From: Neopestalotiopsis rosae | Lineage: Eukaryota > Ascomycota > Sordariomycetes > Amphisphaeriales > Sporocadaceae | DNA: 64,000 bases | NCBI GenBank assembly: GCA_023078685.1 | Contig: JALGAS010000009.1 | Location: forward strand, 1,798,001-1,862,000 | Reading direction: 5' to 3' | Shown here: positions 1-10,741 of the stretch, in pieces | How positions within the stretch are numbered: the stretch's first letter is position 1 | How the letters are laid out: each line of letters opens with the position of its first letter | Position numbers and translations under genes: made by a program | The notes under the pieces: generated by a model | Seen by the model: the letters and a program-made list of their open reading frames with translations, nothing else | What the model was told of the DNA's origin: nothing | The model's database searches: none

Positions 1-2100
1 GGGACAAGGCCAGCTAGCCCAGCAAGTAGCTTAATACTTACCGGGTTGGCTCTTCGCGCCTGGAGCCGCATGAGATTGACTGGCCGAAGCTGTATACTAC
101 CGGAGCCGCCCCGAATCGCAGACATAGCAGTTGGTGTGTACAGGAGCCTCAGGTGTCAGAGCAATGGATTCTGGCATGATAATATATACCTTTTGGAACT
201 TGAGAAAACTGGCGCAGGGCAGGGTGAGTGTGGACTGGTGTGGCGTCTTTTTTGCTTTTATTCCTCTTTGAGATGTATGTACCCAATTCCATGTGTAGGT
301 AGTAGAAAGAAAAGTGAAAAGTGACCGTCTTGGGGGTTGGGATGGCAAGAGACCAGGGTTCAGGGCTGGGATCCAGCAGCTGAACCATTAACGAGCGAAA
401 GCGAGAGAGAAAGAGCCGCCCGACTGGCTAAAATTCAATTTGGCGTCACGCCACTGGAAGGAGGGAGTAAAATCTTCTCTGGACTGGCTTTGAAGCGCAG
501 CATGACGGCTTCAGCTTCTGCTGCTGCGGAGAAATTCGAGTATGGAGGTAGGGAAGAGGTCCTGCTGGGCAAAACATATCTCCAAGTACTTCGTACTTCT
601 TGCGCGCAAAGGTGACGTTGCGGACGGGTTTGTAGGGCGTTCATAACGCGCTCGTCGTTCGGCAGCTTAGATATTCCCATTAGCATTCCGACTAACAAAT
701 GTATCCAATCCCATTGACCAACTTGCGAGTCTTCCAAGCTCCGCGCAAGAGCAGAATCGTCAGTGGTGGACTGGCCAATCGGACTAGTGATTCTCGATAT
801 GTTCTCGGCCTTGGCACACAGTATAATGTCGCTCAGGGACGGGATAGCATTTATTGAGTTCAGATTTCAGACTTCACCAAAGAGCATCGTGCTGACTTTT
901 TACTTTCTAATTCGTGTTCCGTGCGACAGGTAAGATGAGGGTTGCGCAGACGACCTTAGCGTAGCCTAAAAGGAGTGTTATAAATGACGGCACAGCGTCC
1001 GATAGGCTGTCTTTTGGGACTAGCCGTGCAACGGCGCAACGCAGGCATTAGGCACATTGGATGCTGGAAAAACAATCTCACGCATGGAAAGGCAGGAACG
1101 TCTCGAAGATCTTTCAAACACGCAGCTGCGCCCCCGCCTCTGCACAAATGATATTGGTGGACGAGGTGGCCATGCATGCTGCTGGCCAATCACCACCACG
1201 CCGCATCATGCATGAAGCGCCGCGGAGTCAGCCTGCATGGGATTCGTAGGACTTCCTGGACTCTTCACCTGACTGCCTGATTATGGCACCGAACTCGAGC
1301 TTCAATTTGAATCATCACCTGGCTATCGATAACGACCGAATGCACTCTCACCGATAAACCCACGATGGCGACGCACCCGCGCCCGCACGATGCTTACACA
1401 ATCGGATGAATGTGCAAAGTTCATTCTTTTGGAAAGTGCACTTGACAGAAGACGGAAAGACTTGGTCATATTTCCATGCCCGCATCGGTCGTTGAACATC
1501 CGGACTTGCCTCCACATGCACTAGATCTAGACAGCCATGGTCGCATACATGTTGGTGCGTACAGTACCTTATAGACACAGTAGGGAGCTCAGATGATGAA
1601 TACCAACCCCTCATGAGCGCTAGGCGCAGCAAAACGACCGGGGCAGATGCAGAGGATGATTTTGTGTGCTATCGGACAAAGGGGCAAAGTAATATAAGCG
1701 CTGAAGCACAACCGCGTAAAGCGGCCAAGGCAGCGTCGGTACAGCATCGTGGCGGCCAAACTCATGTATTCGGTCAGAGAATTGGTGTGCACCCAAACAG
1801 AAGATTTCTGCCTAGTAGAATCTTGCGGCTGCTGAAGATGCCAACGAGACCAGATAGATGCAAACCTACAATGGTTGGCGTTGCCTAAATATATCTTCTA
1901 CTAATAATGATGTCAACCAAATCGTTGGAACCGAAAGTGATTGCACGTCTTATCGAACCCATGTAACTCTCAAGCCTGGTGAGCATCCAGGGCCCCCATT
2001 CAATACAATCAAGCATTGTGAATGCTAGGGCAACAATATATTACAGAAGTATGTATTGAGATATAGCGCTGCCATTCGTACTCCATCACACAACTTGACT
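1..2100. other. Stretch with no convincing gene
   Basis: I see only short reading frames without recognisable domains. A 92-codon frame on the + strand at 1613-1888 begins with ATG and is rich in basic residues, but has no support. A short sequence at about 1966-2035 recurs near 40.55 kb and is listed separately. Confidence 0.4.
1966..2035 (+). repeat. Short dispersed repeat, copy 1 (partner near 40.55 kb)
   Basis: The run containing 'CTCAAGCCTGGTGA' followed by 'AATCAAGC', 'GATTGCTAG/GAATGCTAG' and 'GCAACAA' recurs at about 40550-40615 in the same orientation with small gaps. It lies just beyond the stop of the small coiled-coil gene here, and just beyond the stop of another coiled-coil gene there, but in opposite orientation relative to the two genes. 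A common downstream untranslated region is therefore not a simple explanation. Confidence 0.5.
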
Positions 2101-2106
2101 TGCAAT

Positions 2107-2503
2107 TCAATTTAGTCGCATCGCTTCCAGTCTCTCAACCACATTTCGCAACTTCATGCAGGTGATCTCCAGACTCTCGAGTGCATCTTTCATCATCTCC
2201 AAATCATCCATTGAATCAGTGCTTTCTTCGCCAGAGGAAAGGCTTTCGCCATCGCCGCTCTCCTCCGAAACGGTCGTCTCTGTCTCATCGGTAATGAAAT
2301 CTGCGAGGCTTTCTCCATCGTCGGGGCCGTCTGTAGATCTTTCTGACGGGTCTGACTCGTTTGTATCGTCGCTATACTCTTCGACTCCTCGACGACATGT
2401 TAGTTAGGCTCAATAATAACATTTCGAAGAAATCACCTATGAACGGACTGTAAGCCGGAACAGAGTCGGTCCTTGTAAACTGCAATGGATTGGCGTCAGA
2501 CAT
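2107..2503 (-). CDS. Small acidic coiled-coil protein, two exons, unknown function
   Basis: Reading the minus strand from ATG at 2503, exon 1 (2503-2437) and exon 2 (2387-2107) join in frame across a 49-bp intron. The intron begins GTGATT, holds a CTAAC branch-like sequence and ends in AG. The product is 115 aa. The first third is neutral, residues about 25-80 are very rich in Asp, Glu and Ser, and the last 35 residues form a heptad-like helix ('DDLEMMKDALESLEITC' then 'MKLRNVVERLEAM'), suggesting a short coiled coil. No domain is recognised. The donor is not the fungal optimum, so the exon-1 join is an inference. The acidic reading frame itself has the regular composition of real coding sequence. 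Confidence 0.6.
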
Positions 2504-2624
2504 CGTGTCAATGCTCGGGAATGTCTTGCCTGGATGATTGAAGAGAGGCAGTGCTATGTGAAGAAAACTCCGGATCGAAGAGATCTAGCATTTATGTAAC
2601 GCTATAACAACCCATTTAGATTCT

Positions 2625-2845
2625 GAATTTGAATGTCCTGACTCAGCTCTGTATACTTAACACGAAAAACGAGCACAACACATCATCCAGTTTTAGATCG
2701 CTCCACTTCTCTATTTTCGGATTCTCCCAACTTATGTCCTTCTAGAAGTAAATTCACTTTAACCCTTGTGGTATTACATAATAAGGGCCAGGTCAAACCT
2801 CATATTCATGTCCTGCTCATGTCATATACAAGATATCTTTGCCAT
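2625..2845 (+). repeat. Relic of a dispersed coding element, copy 1
   Basis: This segment matches 35320-35560 (same orientation) and, in part, 41842-41945 (opposite orientation). On the minus strand all three can be read as a short conserved peptide of the type 'NPKIEKWSDLKLDD', which suggests remains of a transposon protein. Stops and frameshifts are present in this copy. The family is not recognised. Confidence 0.6.
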
Positions 2846-3282
2846 ATGTAAGGATGCGGGCACTCCTATCAATATTTTAGTTACAAGACGCCCCTGCCAA
2901 CAAAGCGCACATAGCCACTTGTGCTGGACCTCGCAATTTGTGTAGTAATGGGTGCCTATGTACATACAATGTTCATCTACAGAAGTCAATGTTGCCAAGA
3001 CACAATCGTTTCCAGGACGCTGCTTCCGTGTTACACAAGTCAAAAATGAGGTCCATGAATGTCAGTGCCAAGTCTGGATCGTCCGTACTCAAAGTCTATT
3101 CCAACATAGAAGAGTGCCCCATCACAGAAGATGGTCCAGCACAGTAGAGTATCTCGACAACAACTACTCCGCCTCCAACAGTCTAGAACCGACATCCTTC
3201 CGAGATACGCCGATTGAATAGAACATGATGGTGATTTCAGAGTGGGTAAATCTCGATGTAGTATTCCGTCCTGTTTATCTAG

Positions 3283-3400
3283 GCTATACTTTTGTGGTGG
3301 GACACTATTCTGTGTCTCTTCAGTTATGGGCACTCTTCTGTGCCGTGGGTACTTTTCTGTAATGGGATAGTGTTGTGTGCCAGGATACTGTTCTGTAATT
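3283..3400 (+). repeat. 18-bp tandem repeat array 1
   Basis: About six degenerate units of the consensus 'GGATACTCTTCTGTGNTG', with interruptions. The period of 18 equals six codons and the unit lacks stops, so long meaningless reading frames run through it. Confidence 0.7.
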
Positions 3401-3701
3401 GTGATGGCAGGTGTCCACCTGCAAGTGTCTGATCGCTGTCATGCTCCTTCGTCCGCAGAGTCTACAATGCCTCTCTCCTTAGGCCTAGACTGTAAGTCTT
3501 GCAACAACCACGAAAATTTTGATCCGGTCGATGCGGGTCTAATGTCCGTATTCGGCTACGATGGTGCACCGCTTTTTATTGGACAAATATGCATTGGTCA
3601 CTTCTAAGGTTTTTTTTTTATTAAAAAGAAAAAAAGAAAAGTCAAAAGGGTCAAACGGATGTGAGAAATCGACACGGTAGCCGACGGGGTAATCTACTGT
3701 C

Positions 3702-3794
3702 TTGGAATACTGTTTTGTATTAGGATACTGTTCTGTATTGGGATATTGTTTCGTGTTATGATACTCTTCTGTGACGGGATACTCTTCTGTGCTA
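3702..3794 (+). repeat. 18-bp tandem repeat array 2
   Basis: Five consecutive degenerate units of the same 18-bp consensus, mostly in the form 'GGATACTGTTCTGTATTG'. Confidence 0.75.
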
Positions 3795-4005
3795 CAGATT
3801 ACAGGGATTCTTGTCCGGAATTGTGGGTATGTCGTGGAGATTCCTTGACAATCCCAATACAGAAGAGTATCTCAACGACAACTAACTTACTCCGCCTCAA
3901 CAGTCTAGAACAAATATCCTTCCGAAAATCGACGATTGAATAGAACATGATGGTGATTTCAGAGTGACACAATCTCGACGCAGTATTCTGTCCTGTTTAT
4001 CTGGG

Positions 4006-4140
4006 CCACTCTTATGTGGTGAGATACACCTCTGTGGTGGGACACTCTTCTGTGTCTCTTCCGTGATTGATACTATTCTGTGCCATGGGTACTTTTCCGT
4101 AAAAGGATACTGTTCTGTGTTGGTTACTGTTCTGTGTTCA
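4006..4140 (+). repeat. 18-bp tandem repeat array 3
   Basis: About seven units of the 18-bp consensus directly after a second copy of the lead-in module. The order of variants ('CTCTTATGTGGTG', 'CACCTCTGTGGTG', 'CACTCTTCTGTGTCT') parallels array 1, so arrays 1 and 3 look like copies of one parent. Confidence 0.7.
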
Positions 4141-4447
4141 GTTTTGTCACCAGATTGTGTATTTTTGTCTTGGTGCATCCCTGCACTTCTTTCTGTATCA
4201 TGGCCCTATCATAGATTCAACACGAAAGCAGAATAAGTCTCCAAAACGCTCGGAGCAGCAAAATTACTGTAGATATAGGATGCGACTCAGGAAAGGTCGT
4301 TCGAGTCAAGCAAAGAGCAAAATGGCACGATTAGAAGTTCATCGGTCAATACTGGAAGTATTCTGGAGGCACAGATCCGTGAATCATCGTCACTTGTGTT
4401 ATTTTCTTGTTGCGATGGTCATGGCCCGACATTTTGGGACACTAGAG

Positions 4448-4600
4448 GTGGGATAATCTCTGTGCTGGGATATTCTTCTGGGATACTCTTCTGAAATACT
4501 GTTCTGTGACGGGATACTGTTCTGGGGTAGAACACTGTTCTGTAATGGGATACTCTTCTGTGCCTTGGATACTGTTGTGTGCTAGGATACCTTTATGTAC
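4448..4600 (+). repeat. 18-bp tandem repeat array 4
   Basis: About eight units, some shortened to 13 bp where 'TGTGNTG' is missing. It is followed by 'GGACAACAGGGGTTCT' and the outro module that is shared with 44.22 kb. Confidence 0.7.
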
Positions 4601-4870
4601 TTCGGACAACAGGGGTTCTCTTTCTGAAATGTATGAATGTTGTGGAGCTCGTATGACTTTCGTGGTTTCGTGTATGTACCAAACTGCCGGAACATGGCCA
4701 TCGCAACGAGAAAGTAACACAAACGACGATGATGCACTGATCCCACGCTTCGACGACAGATCTAGCATTGACTCAAGAAGCTCCATTCATGTCACATGCT
4801 TTTTCGAATGAAGCAGAACAAATGTATCTACCGCACAAAATGGATCATGCACGTTGGCAGTCACTTAACT
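4600..4870 (+). repeat. Outro module of the 18-bp element, copy matching 44.2-44.47 kb
   Basis: From 'CAGGGGTTCT' to 'GGATCATGCACG' this segment aligns by eye with 44220-44475. Shared landmarks are 'CCAAACTGCCGGAACA', 'GAGAAAGTAACACAA', 'CTAGCATTG' and 'GAATGAAGC'. The many transitions between the copies show that both are old. Confidence 0.6.
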
Positions 4871-4977
4871 GACCTTCAGCTCAACTATAGGCAATTCTGG
4901 TTCCGTTTCCCCATTGCATTACAGTGCTTGCAGTCATACTGTAGGTTTTGAGGCTGTGCTCAATAGTCTATGGATGC

Positions 4978-5146
4978 TGAGATACACTTCTGTGGTGGGA
5001 TACTACTCTGTATTGGGACACTTTTCTGTAGTGGGACACTCTTCTGTATTGAGGTACACTTCTGTGATGGGACACTCTTCTGTGTTGGGATACTGTTCTG
5101 TGTTGGGCTACTCCTCTGTGCTAGGATACCCTTCTAGGATACTCTT
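4978..5146 (+). repeat. 18-bp tandem repeat array 5, the most regular
   Basis: Eight full 18-bp units in perfect phase followed by two shortened ones. Unit variants include 'GACACTCTTCTGTATTGA' and 'GATACTGTTCTGTGTTGG'. The sequence just before it ('TTTTGAGGCTGTGCTCA') also precedes the array at 52.59 kb and, inverted, flanks the array at 62.4 kb. Confidence 0.8.
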
Positions 5147-5180
5147 CCGGAATTACGCGTATGTCGCGGAGCTCCCCTAA

Positions 5181-6460
5181 CATTCCTGCCCTTGGTCTAC
5201 CAAACTACCGGGACATGACTACGATATTGTACGTCAGCTATGTTGCAGAGACGAGCATTGACAGCTAAAATGTTCGAAAAAGAGCGCCCCTTCCCAGTCT
5301 CTATGGTTGTTACAGGCACTGGTCGCCTGACTTCTACCCGACGAAAGTCCCTTCGATGAGGGGACATGCAACAGGAGAGGCGAAATCAAGAAGTTTTAGG
5401 TGTTTGCAGAACGACTCAAGGAAGAAAAAGAAAAAGAAAAGAACCGTCCAAGGGCACAGTTCTGAATAGAGTTCTAATATGTGGGAGTGCGGGTTCATGT
5501 GAGATTAAGTACCTTGTCGCAACAGCAGCTGTAGTGACTCTGGAGTCTTTGGCAAGGAAAGGTCTGCAGGCCCTCCGGATAAGTTTCACCAAGACATCGT
5601 TGTTACATAGAGTTCAAAACAGATAGTCTACTTCATTTACACTTCCTTGATTACGGAAGTCAATGGCTTGGAATGATCTAACCTACAAAGGCTGATAGTG
5701 TTGCCCATGTAGAAATTCCCAATTAGAGATACCCAGCTTGGTCTCTCGTGATTCCTAGCGGCTCGCTTGACACGGGAGGGATCGTGTTACTTGTCCAGCA
5801 CCAATTTCGGACAATGCTATTTTTGGCGAGGCACACTCGGTCACAATGCCTTCAGTGACTTGCTCGTGGCGAGTTGAGGCCTCTGTGGAATTACCTGATT
5901 GGTTATATTTGTCGTTCAGGTCTTGAATCGAGGTCTGCCTTCCCCGATGCGTGCCGAAAAAGGCACATTGTGTCAATTTGCTACATGGTAAACTATCCTA
6001 CACCGCAGGAAGGCTTGGTGCATTGCGCTCCCACATCTCGCCTCCTCGTTTTCGCTTCGCGCGATGAAGCGCCTCATTACTCAAATCGACCATGACACCC
6101 TTCAAGATTTGTGCTTCATGATGAAGGCTGATGCAGTTCACTTACTTAGAGATTCGTGAAGGCAAGGCCCACCACCCGTCGTACTTTGCGGCTTCACCGG
6201 CCATTGTCTCGGAATAGCTTCCATGGGTCAGGATACGAGAGCAAAACCTCATCAGCTCCAAACGGGCCTTTTCTGACTCGTTATTCATTGATCCATTTTA
6301 TATCCTTGTTTTCATGCGCATTTGTTCTGTGATAGGGACAGCTCAGCATGGATTATACGAGGACTATGCCGATGAGCAGGGCATCGCTTCATGACTCGTT
6401 TGTTCCGCAAACGACCATTCGCATCATCCTATGAGGCTGGGCACTCTTTGCCGCTTACGC
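5181..6460. other. Stretch with no convincing gene
   Basis: Short frames on both strands without recognisable domains. A small purine-rich run lies near 5425-5445. Nothing else can be supported. Confidence 0.4.
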
Positions 6461-7876
6461 TCATGGACGGGTCATCCGTTCTCGGCATGGCATCCTCCAG
6501 AGCGTTCGCCTGATTCCATGTCGACCTACTCTGAATGCAGTCCGCTTCGTCTTTCGTGTTTGGTAGTAGTAGTTGTTGACTCGTTCCGTCTTAGATGGGG
6601 TGTCTCCATCGCAATAGACCCAATGACAAATGCCCGTGTTGTCTCTGTCATTCATATTTTCCAAGTCGTCATCGTCGGGCAGCCATGCGATAGAAGCCCC
6701 CAGGATTCGATGCAACTGAAGATAGGGCCTGCGTTGGGCTTCTCGTCGTCTGGAGTCTTGTCTGACTACGAGGACTACTGCGCCTTCAAAAAGCTGTTGC
6801 CTCTGCCCAAGCGTCTGCTCCAATTTTGCATTTCTCATACCACTTAATTGCATTGATCGGGAGATATATGTCCCAAGCACATCGCTGTACCCGGAGCTGA
6901 GTAGATATGGATGCCAGTCTACTACGGTTTGGGCTTGTAAGCAGCTTATGATCCATTTTGGCGATAGGCAGTGGATGTTCAGCGCAAGAGCTTGCATATA
7001 CTTGAGTTTTCTGGAGTGAGTTTCTGTGATCAGTGCTGTAAATGCAGCTCGCATGTCAGGCTTCACATCCAGAAGCCCAGTATACTCGATTTTCAGTTCA
7101 CATTGAAAGAGCTCTTCGAAGCCGTCGCGCAAAACCTGACCACCTTGAGAGACGATGTCATCTCGAATGGATTGGAAAGCGCCATAAGGTTGCAACGATA
7201 TTGCAAAGGTCATTGCATCGAAGAGACCAGGGCTTGCAGCCTGCACGCATAGCTTCCTCCTTTTCCGTAGTACAGAAACTACAGGCCGCGAGCTGTCATC
7301 TTGGACATCGGGTTTGGTGTTGTCAAGAATATTCCCATCATTGACATCGGCTGATGATTTGGACAGGCTGACTTCTCTTCGTGTGGATGATCTGATAGCT
7401 TTCGTCTCAGCCAAGATATTTCTCGATATGCGGCAATCTCGCAGAGGGAAGGTTGCCAATGTAGCCTCTGCTCTCCTTCATCGACGTTGCGCTTGGTAAT
7501 GACAATTTCCTGAGTCATTGTCGAAACTGTCCTCGCTCGTAGAGAATGAGCAGTCACCAGCATATGCTCGATTATTTTGGCCTGTGGCTGAGTAGTTTGA
7601 AATCGGCTCAGCCACCAAATCATCTAGAGCAACGTGAAGAGGAGGTGAATTCTGCAGATCTGTAACTGTCTCTGCAAATGCCGATGTTGACGATCGTGGC
7701 GTTTTATGGAATGTCCATTCGAAGTTGACCAACAACGAGGGGCCATTTGAGAAGCCAGCCACCGAAGGACTTGATGCGGCTTCCGTGGTCGATTGCAATC
7801 GTCTTTCTTGTTCAGCAACAGTGCCATATAACCTGTGATAACGGTCTATGATAAGTTGAGATTCGTCGCAAGACAT
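6461..7876 (-). CDS. Short Crb2/Rad9-like checkpoint protein with tandem BRCT region, in-frame stop
   Basis: Minus strand from ATG at 7876 to the stop at 6461, about 470 codons in one frame interrupted by one TGA at 7478-7480. The C-terminal half resembles the tandem BRCT module of fungal Crb2/Rad9, the 53BP1-like adaptor of the DNA-damage checkpoint. It has a first domain start 'GLFDAMTFAISL', the conserved stretch 'HSRKLKYMQALAL', 'CLSPKWIISC' with its BRCT tryptophan, and 'VDWHPYLLSSG', then a second domain starting near 'LFEGAVVLVV'. Family members are usually about twice as long, with Tudor and phospho-site regions that I do not see. The TGA could come from a CGA codon by one transition. 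An intron removing it would have to be implausibly short. I read it as a truncated, possibly dead paralogue. Family assignment is fairly sure, functionality is not. Confidence 0.6.
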
Positions 7877-7879
7877 GAT

Positions 7880-9030
7880 AGAGAGATGAATATTTCTGAG
7901 AAATCTGTGATTGCTATGATTATATTGTTTATGCTCGTTGGAGAATCAGGACAAAGAGGTGGGAAAGAAGGGGTGGCCCGGAAAGGGCTGTGTGGGTTTT
8001 TGAATGGTTTCTTCCGATGGCATCCACGATTGGAGATTTATTTTTTATTTAATATTGCTTATGATGGCTTTATTTTAAGCTCGTTAGCTGTTTGGGGCTC
8101 CTTCTTGTACCTGAAAATCCCCGGCAGCTTTTCATCGCGCGAACACTCACATAGATGCCTTACGTCCACCAAAGATCGTCCACTGATGCAGCCAGATGTG
8201 TATAAACAAATGGCATGTTGTCATTGCTTCTGATGTCTTAACAGTGCTTTCACGCCTCAAATACTGGCTTTGTGAATGAAAGAGACGCCATTTTCAAGTA
8301 GTAAAAGAGAACGCGAGACTATAATGACCAGAAAGTCGTACACAACATAGTTATGACCTTGGACTCGGCTGTCGCCTACTCCTGCGTGTGACTCACATCC
8401 GCTGTCTCTCTGCTCGGCGTTTGCAGTGGAATATCAATGCTCGTCGTATTTAGCCCTGCTCACAGACCTGCGAATCGTAGTCTCCCTCAAAGGGTCCTTG
8501 TAGCCCCCGCAGAGGCAGTATGACGCAGAGATCGAGTGCGTCGGGTGGTAGCAAGTCAAAACCCCGATTACGACGACTAGCTTGGATTACCTCAATACAG
8601 AACCACGACTCGACTGTACAGATAGGATTACGTACACTGATCATGGGTTTCATTCCGTGATCAAGCTCACTGGGGGCATGTTCTCACTCAGCTATCCAAC
8701 CCCTTTCATGTCGTCCACGCATGGTGGAAGCCAGCTCCCATAACGGTCCCCAAAATTCAATTAATCTTTGTTTAGGATTGCTATGCTTGGTCAGCGCATC
8801 GGCTTGACATAAAGCCCCAAGCCCGCCAGGACCGTCGTGACGATTGACAGAAATCTAACACTGTCGATGCACAAGGTCTGGTGGGAACCCGGACAGACGG
8901 GTCAAATGCTTCCGACAACGTCGCTGTGTGCTTCCCTGTGGCGAAGCTTCTTGAAAATGGACATATAAGTAGCTGGGCGTCTCCCCAGAGACTTTGTTCG
9001 CACTTTCCCTTCAATTCATCCTATTCGACT
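7880..9030. other. Stretch with no convincing gene
   Basis: A minus-strand frame at 8450-8653 (67 codons, with 'FDLLPPDALDLCVILP') has coding-like composition and could be a relic, but no domain is recognised. The 100 bp before 9040 contain pyrimidine-rich stretches typical of fungal promoters, consistent with the gene that follows. Confidence 0.35.
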
Positions 9031-9039
9031 GACACCACC

Positions 9040-9926
9040 ATGAGTCAAGCCAGTAGATCCAACATGCAATCTATCAACAAGAAAGATGAGCAAAGTAGTG
9101 CTTTCCGACGGACAGGAGAATCAGTTAGCTATAGAGACTCAGGGTAGGCGCCCTAATACCTCTTGGTTATGTTGTGGCTGACACCATTAGCACTGAGCCA
9201 AGCACAATTGTCATAGGTTCATGGCGCGACGAGGTTGACGAGGACTTGGACTCCGAATTAGAGCCCGACGGACCGTTTCCATCCATTGCAGCCATGATTG
9301 AAAAGACATTCAGATCGCGCAATGGTAATGGAGTTTCCCCTCACGCTTGCTCGTGCTTGCTAACTTGTTCAGCTGGCATCCCTCCGCCCAATGAAAGGTC
9401 TATATCGGTCTTCGAACCGCGCGTTGGTGCTGCACAAGCTCCGGGCGCGGAGGACGACGGCGGGTTATTGGCAAACCTTGCACAGGTATGTACATTTCGA
9501 ATTCTCACGTACGCAATTTGCACTCAGCCTAACTTTTGATAGACCAGGAACAGCGTTCAGTCTTCAGGAACTCCCACCTCGGTAGCGAGTTCAACTCGGT
9601 ACCGAGAGTACATGTTGGGCATTCCTGAGACCGAGGACGGTATCGCGCTACAATCATTATTGTCAGGAGGCAGTAAAAACTCCCCAGCCACGCGGAGCAC
9701 AGCAGTCACTCTGGCACAGCGTCGAAGCATAAATCCGGTCCGCAGATCGCCAAGGATTGCTGCAATGAGAGACTCAAAATCCGCTAGCCCATACGTCGTC
9801 TGTCGTCCTAGTAAGCGCAAGTCATCAGCTTGCGTTGATCACGTCCCTGCCCTTTGTACACACCGCAAAGGGGCTAGAAAATCGAAGCGTATCGCTTCTC
9901 AGAACAGAACAGTCTTGAGATATTGA
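9040..9926 (+). CDS. Unrecognised four-exon gene, 244-aa protein
   Basis: ATG at 9040 sits in the good context CACCATG. Exons 9040-9143, 9191-9324, 9373-9485 and 9543-9926 join in frame. The introns are 47, 48 and 57 bp with GTAGGC, GTAATG and GTATGT donors and AG acceptors, and the coding total is divisible by three. The second and third exons are acidic ('DEVDEDLDSELEPDG'), while the last 100 residues are basic and cysteine-containing ('SKRKSSACVD', 'KGARKSKRIASQN'), as in a DNA- or chromatin-associated protein. I recognise no domain. It points toward the convergent recombinase gene at 10.7-13.2 kb. The intact splice sites and open frame argue that it is a real gene under recent selection. 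Confidence 0.7.
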
Positions 9927-9929
9927 GTC

Positions 9930-10741
9930 TGGGAGGAACTTACAATCATTGGCGTCAAGCATAGTTTTTCAGCGACTCCGCGCTCATACATATTTCCTGC
10001 TCCTTAACGTGCAACCGGGACTGAATAACGCGTCTCGTAACAAGGATACAGGAAAGTTGGAGATCCTATTGGTGGGATTTAGGGCACCTGGACGGGGTGA
10101 TGTTTAGTGTTGAACAGATCAGTATATTGTTGTGGGCTTAGTTCTGTACTCTATCCTTCTTCATCTGTGCTCTTTGCGAGACCCATCAGTGCTAAATGTA
10201 TTCATAAGTCGATCTGGTCTTCGTGAGAGGTCCATTTAGTTTATGTAGTTCGACATAGGTCTAGTAGCAAAATTGCGCTCCAGATTAGAAGTGCTAGTGA
10301 CGTATTACAGGATAATCAAATCTGCCTTCTTCCCCCCGTCCCTCTTCTCTGGTCTTTGAGTACGGAAGATCCAAATTTGGCGCTCACGTATGCTCAGTAC
10401 TGCCAGTATGACTACAGCAATACCATGGTAAGCATCCATTGTTGGCGCTCAGGCTCACACGGTCACATCAGGGCCGGGCCAAGCTATAATCCATAGTAGC
10501 ATGTAAAGCACACGAGGTCAAGATAACCAAGTAGTTCAACGGTCCTGGCAGCTCGGCTGCGACTAGAAATGGCAATTATGAGAGAAATCCGTCCTATGCT
10601 TAACGCTTGCCCAAGCAGACTTCGGGCCAAACTGTCACTGCTGAGGTTGGTTCAGGGTATTCATGGTGTATTTGAGGTCTGATAAATGCAGAAAAATATA
10701 AAACTAATGATCGAAGTGAATGCCTAGAACGATTGACCAAT
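9930..10741. other. Intergenic region between convergent genes
   Basis: No gene seen. Around 10316-10370 is a sequence ('CTTCTCTGGTCTTTGAGTACGG') similar to the arms at 16.55 and 17.06 kb, suggesting a third, diverged copy of that repeat. Confidence 0.4.

Larger units (their letters stand above)
3160..5180 (+). mobile_element. Cluster of degenerate elements carrying 18-bp tandem repeats
   Basis: This 2-kb field consists of repeated modules. A lead-in module ('CTCCGCC...CAACAGTCTAGAAC' to 'CCTGTTTATCT') occurs at about 3165-3280 and 3890-4005, and inverted at 35750-35875. After it come arrays of an 18-bp unit, then an outro around 'CCGGAATT...TATGTCG' and 'GGAGCTC' at about 3815, 4625, 5148 and 44237. 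At least five arrays are present here. No transposase is recognisable. The order lead-in, array, outro repeats, so I infer several nested or tandem insertions of one non-autonomous element. Confidence 0.65.

Noticed and set aside
1613..1888. 92-codon plus-strand frame with ATG
   Set aside because: Basic, no domain, no intron signals, no repeat elsewhere; cannot be told from chance.
4914..5180. Open frame encoding a GYSSVL-like hexapeptide repeat
   Set aside because: The 18-bp unit has no stop in that frame, so a long frame is expected by chance; the same arrays occur in both orientations without a start or conserved frame.
7279..7623. Alternative frame through the BRCT gene reading 'HWQPSLCEIAAYREISWLRR'
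   Set aside because: It looks coding for about 40 residues and might mean two compensating frameshifts, but the main frame is continuous except for one TGA, so I kept the simpler model.
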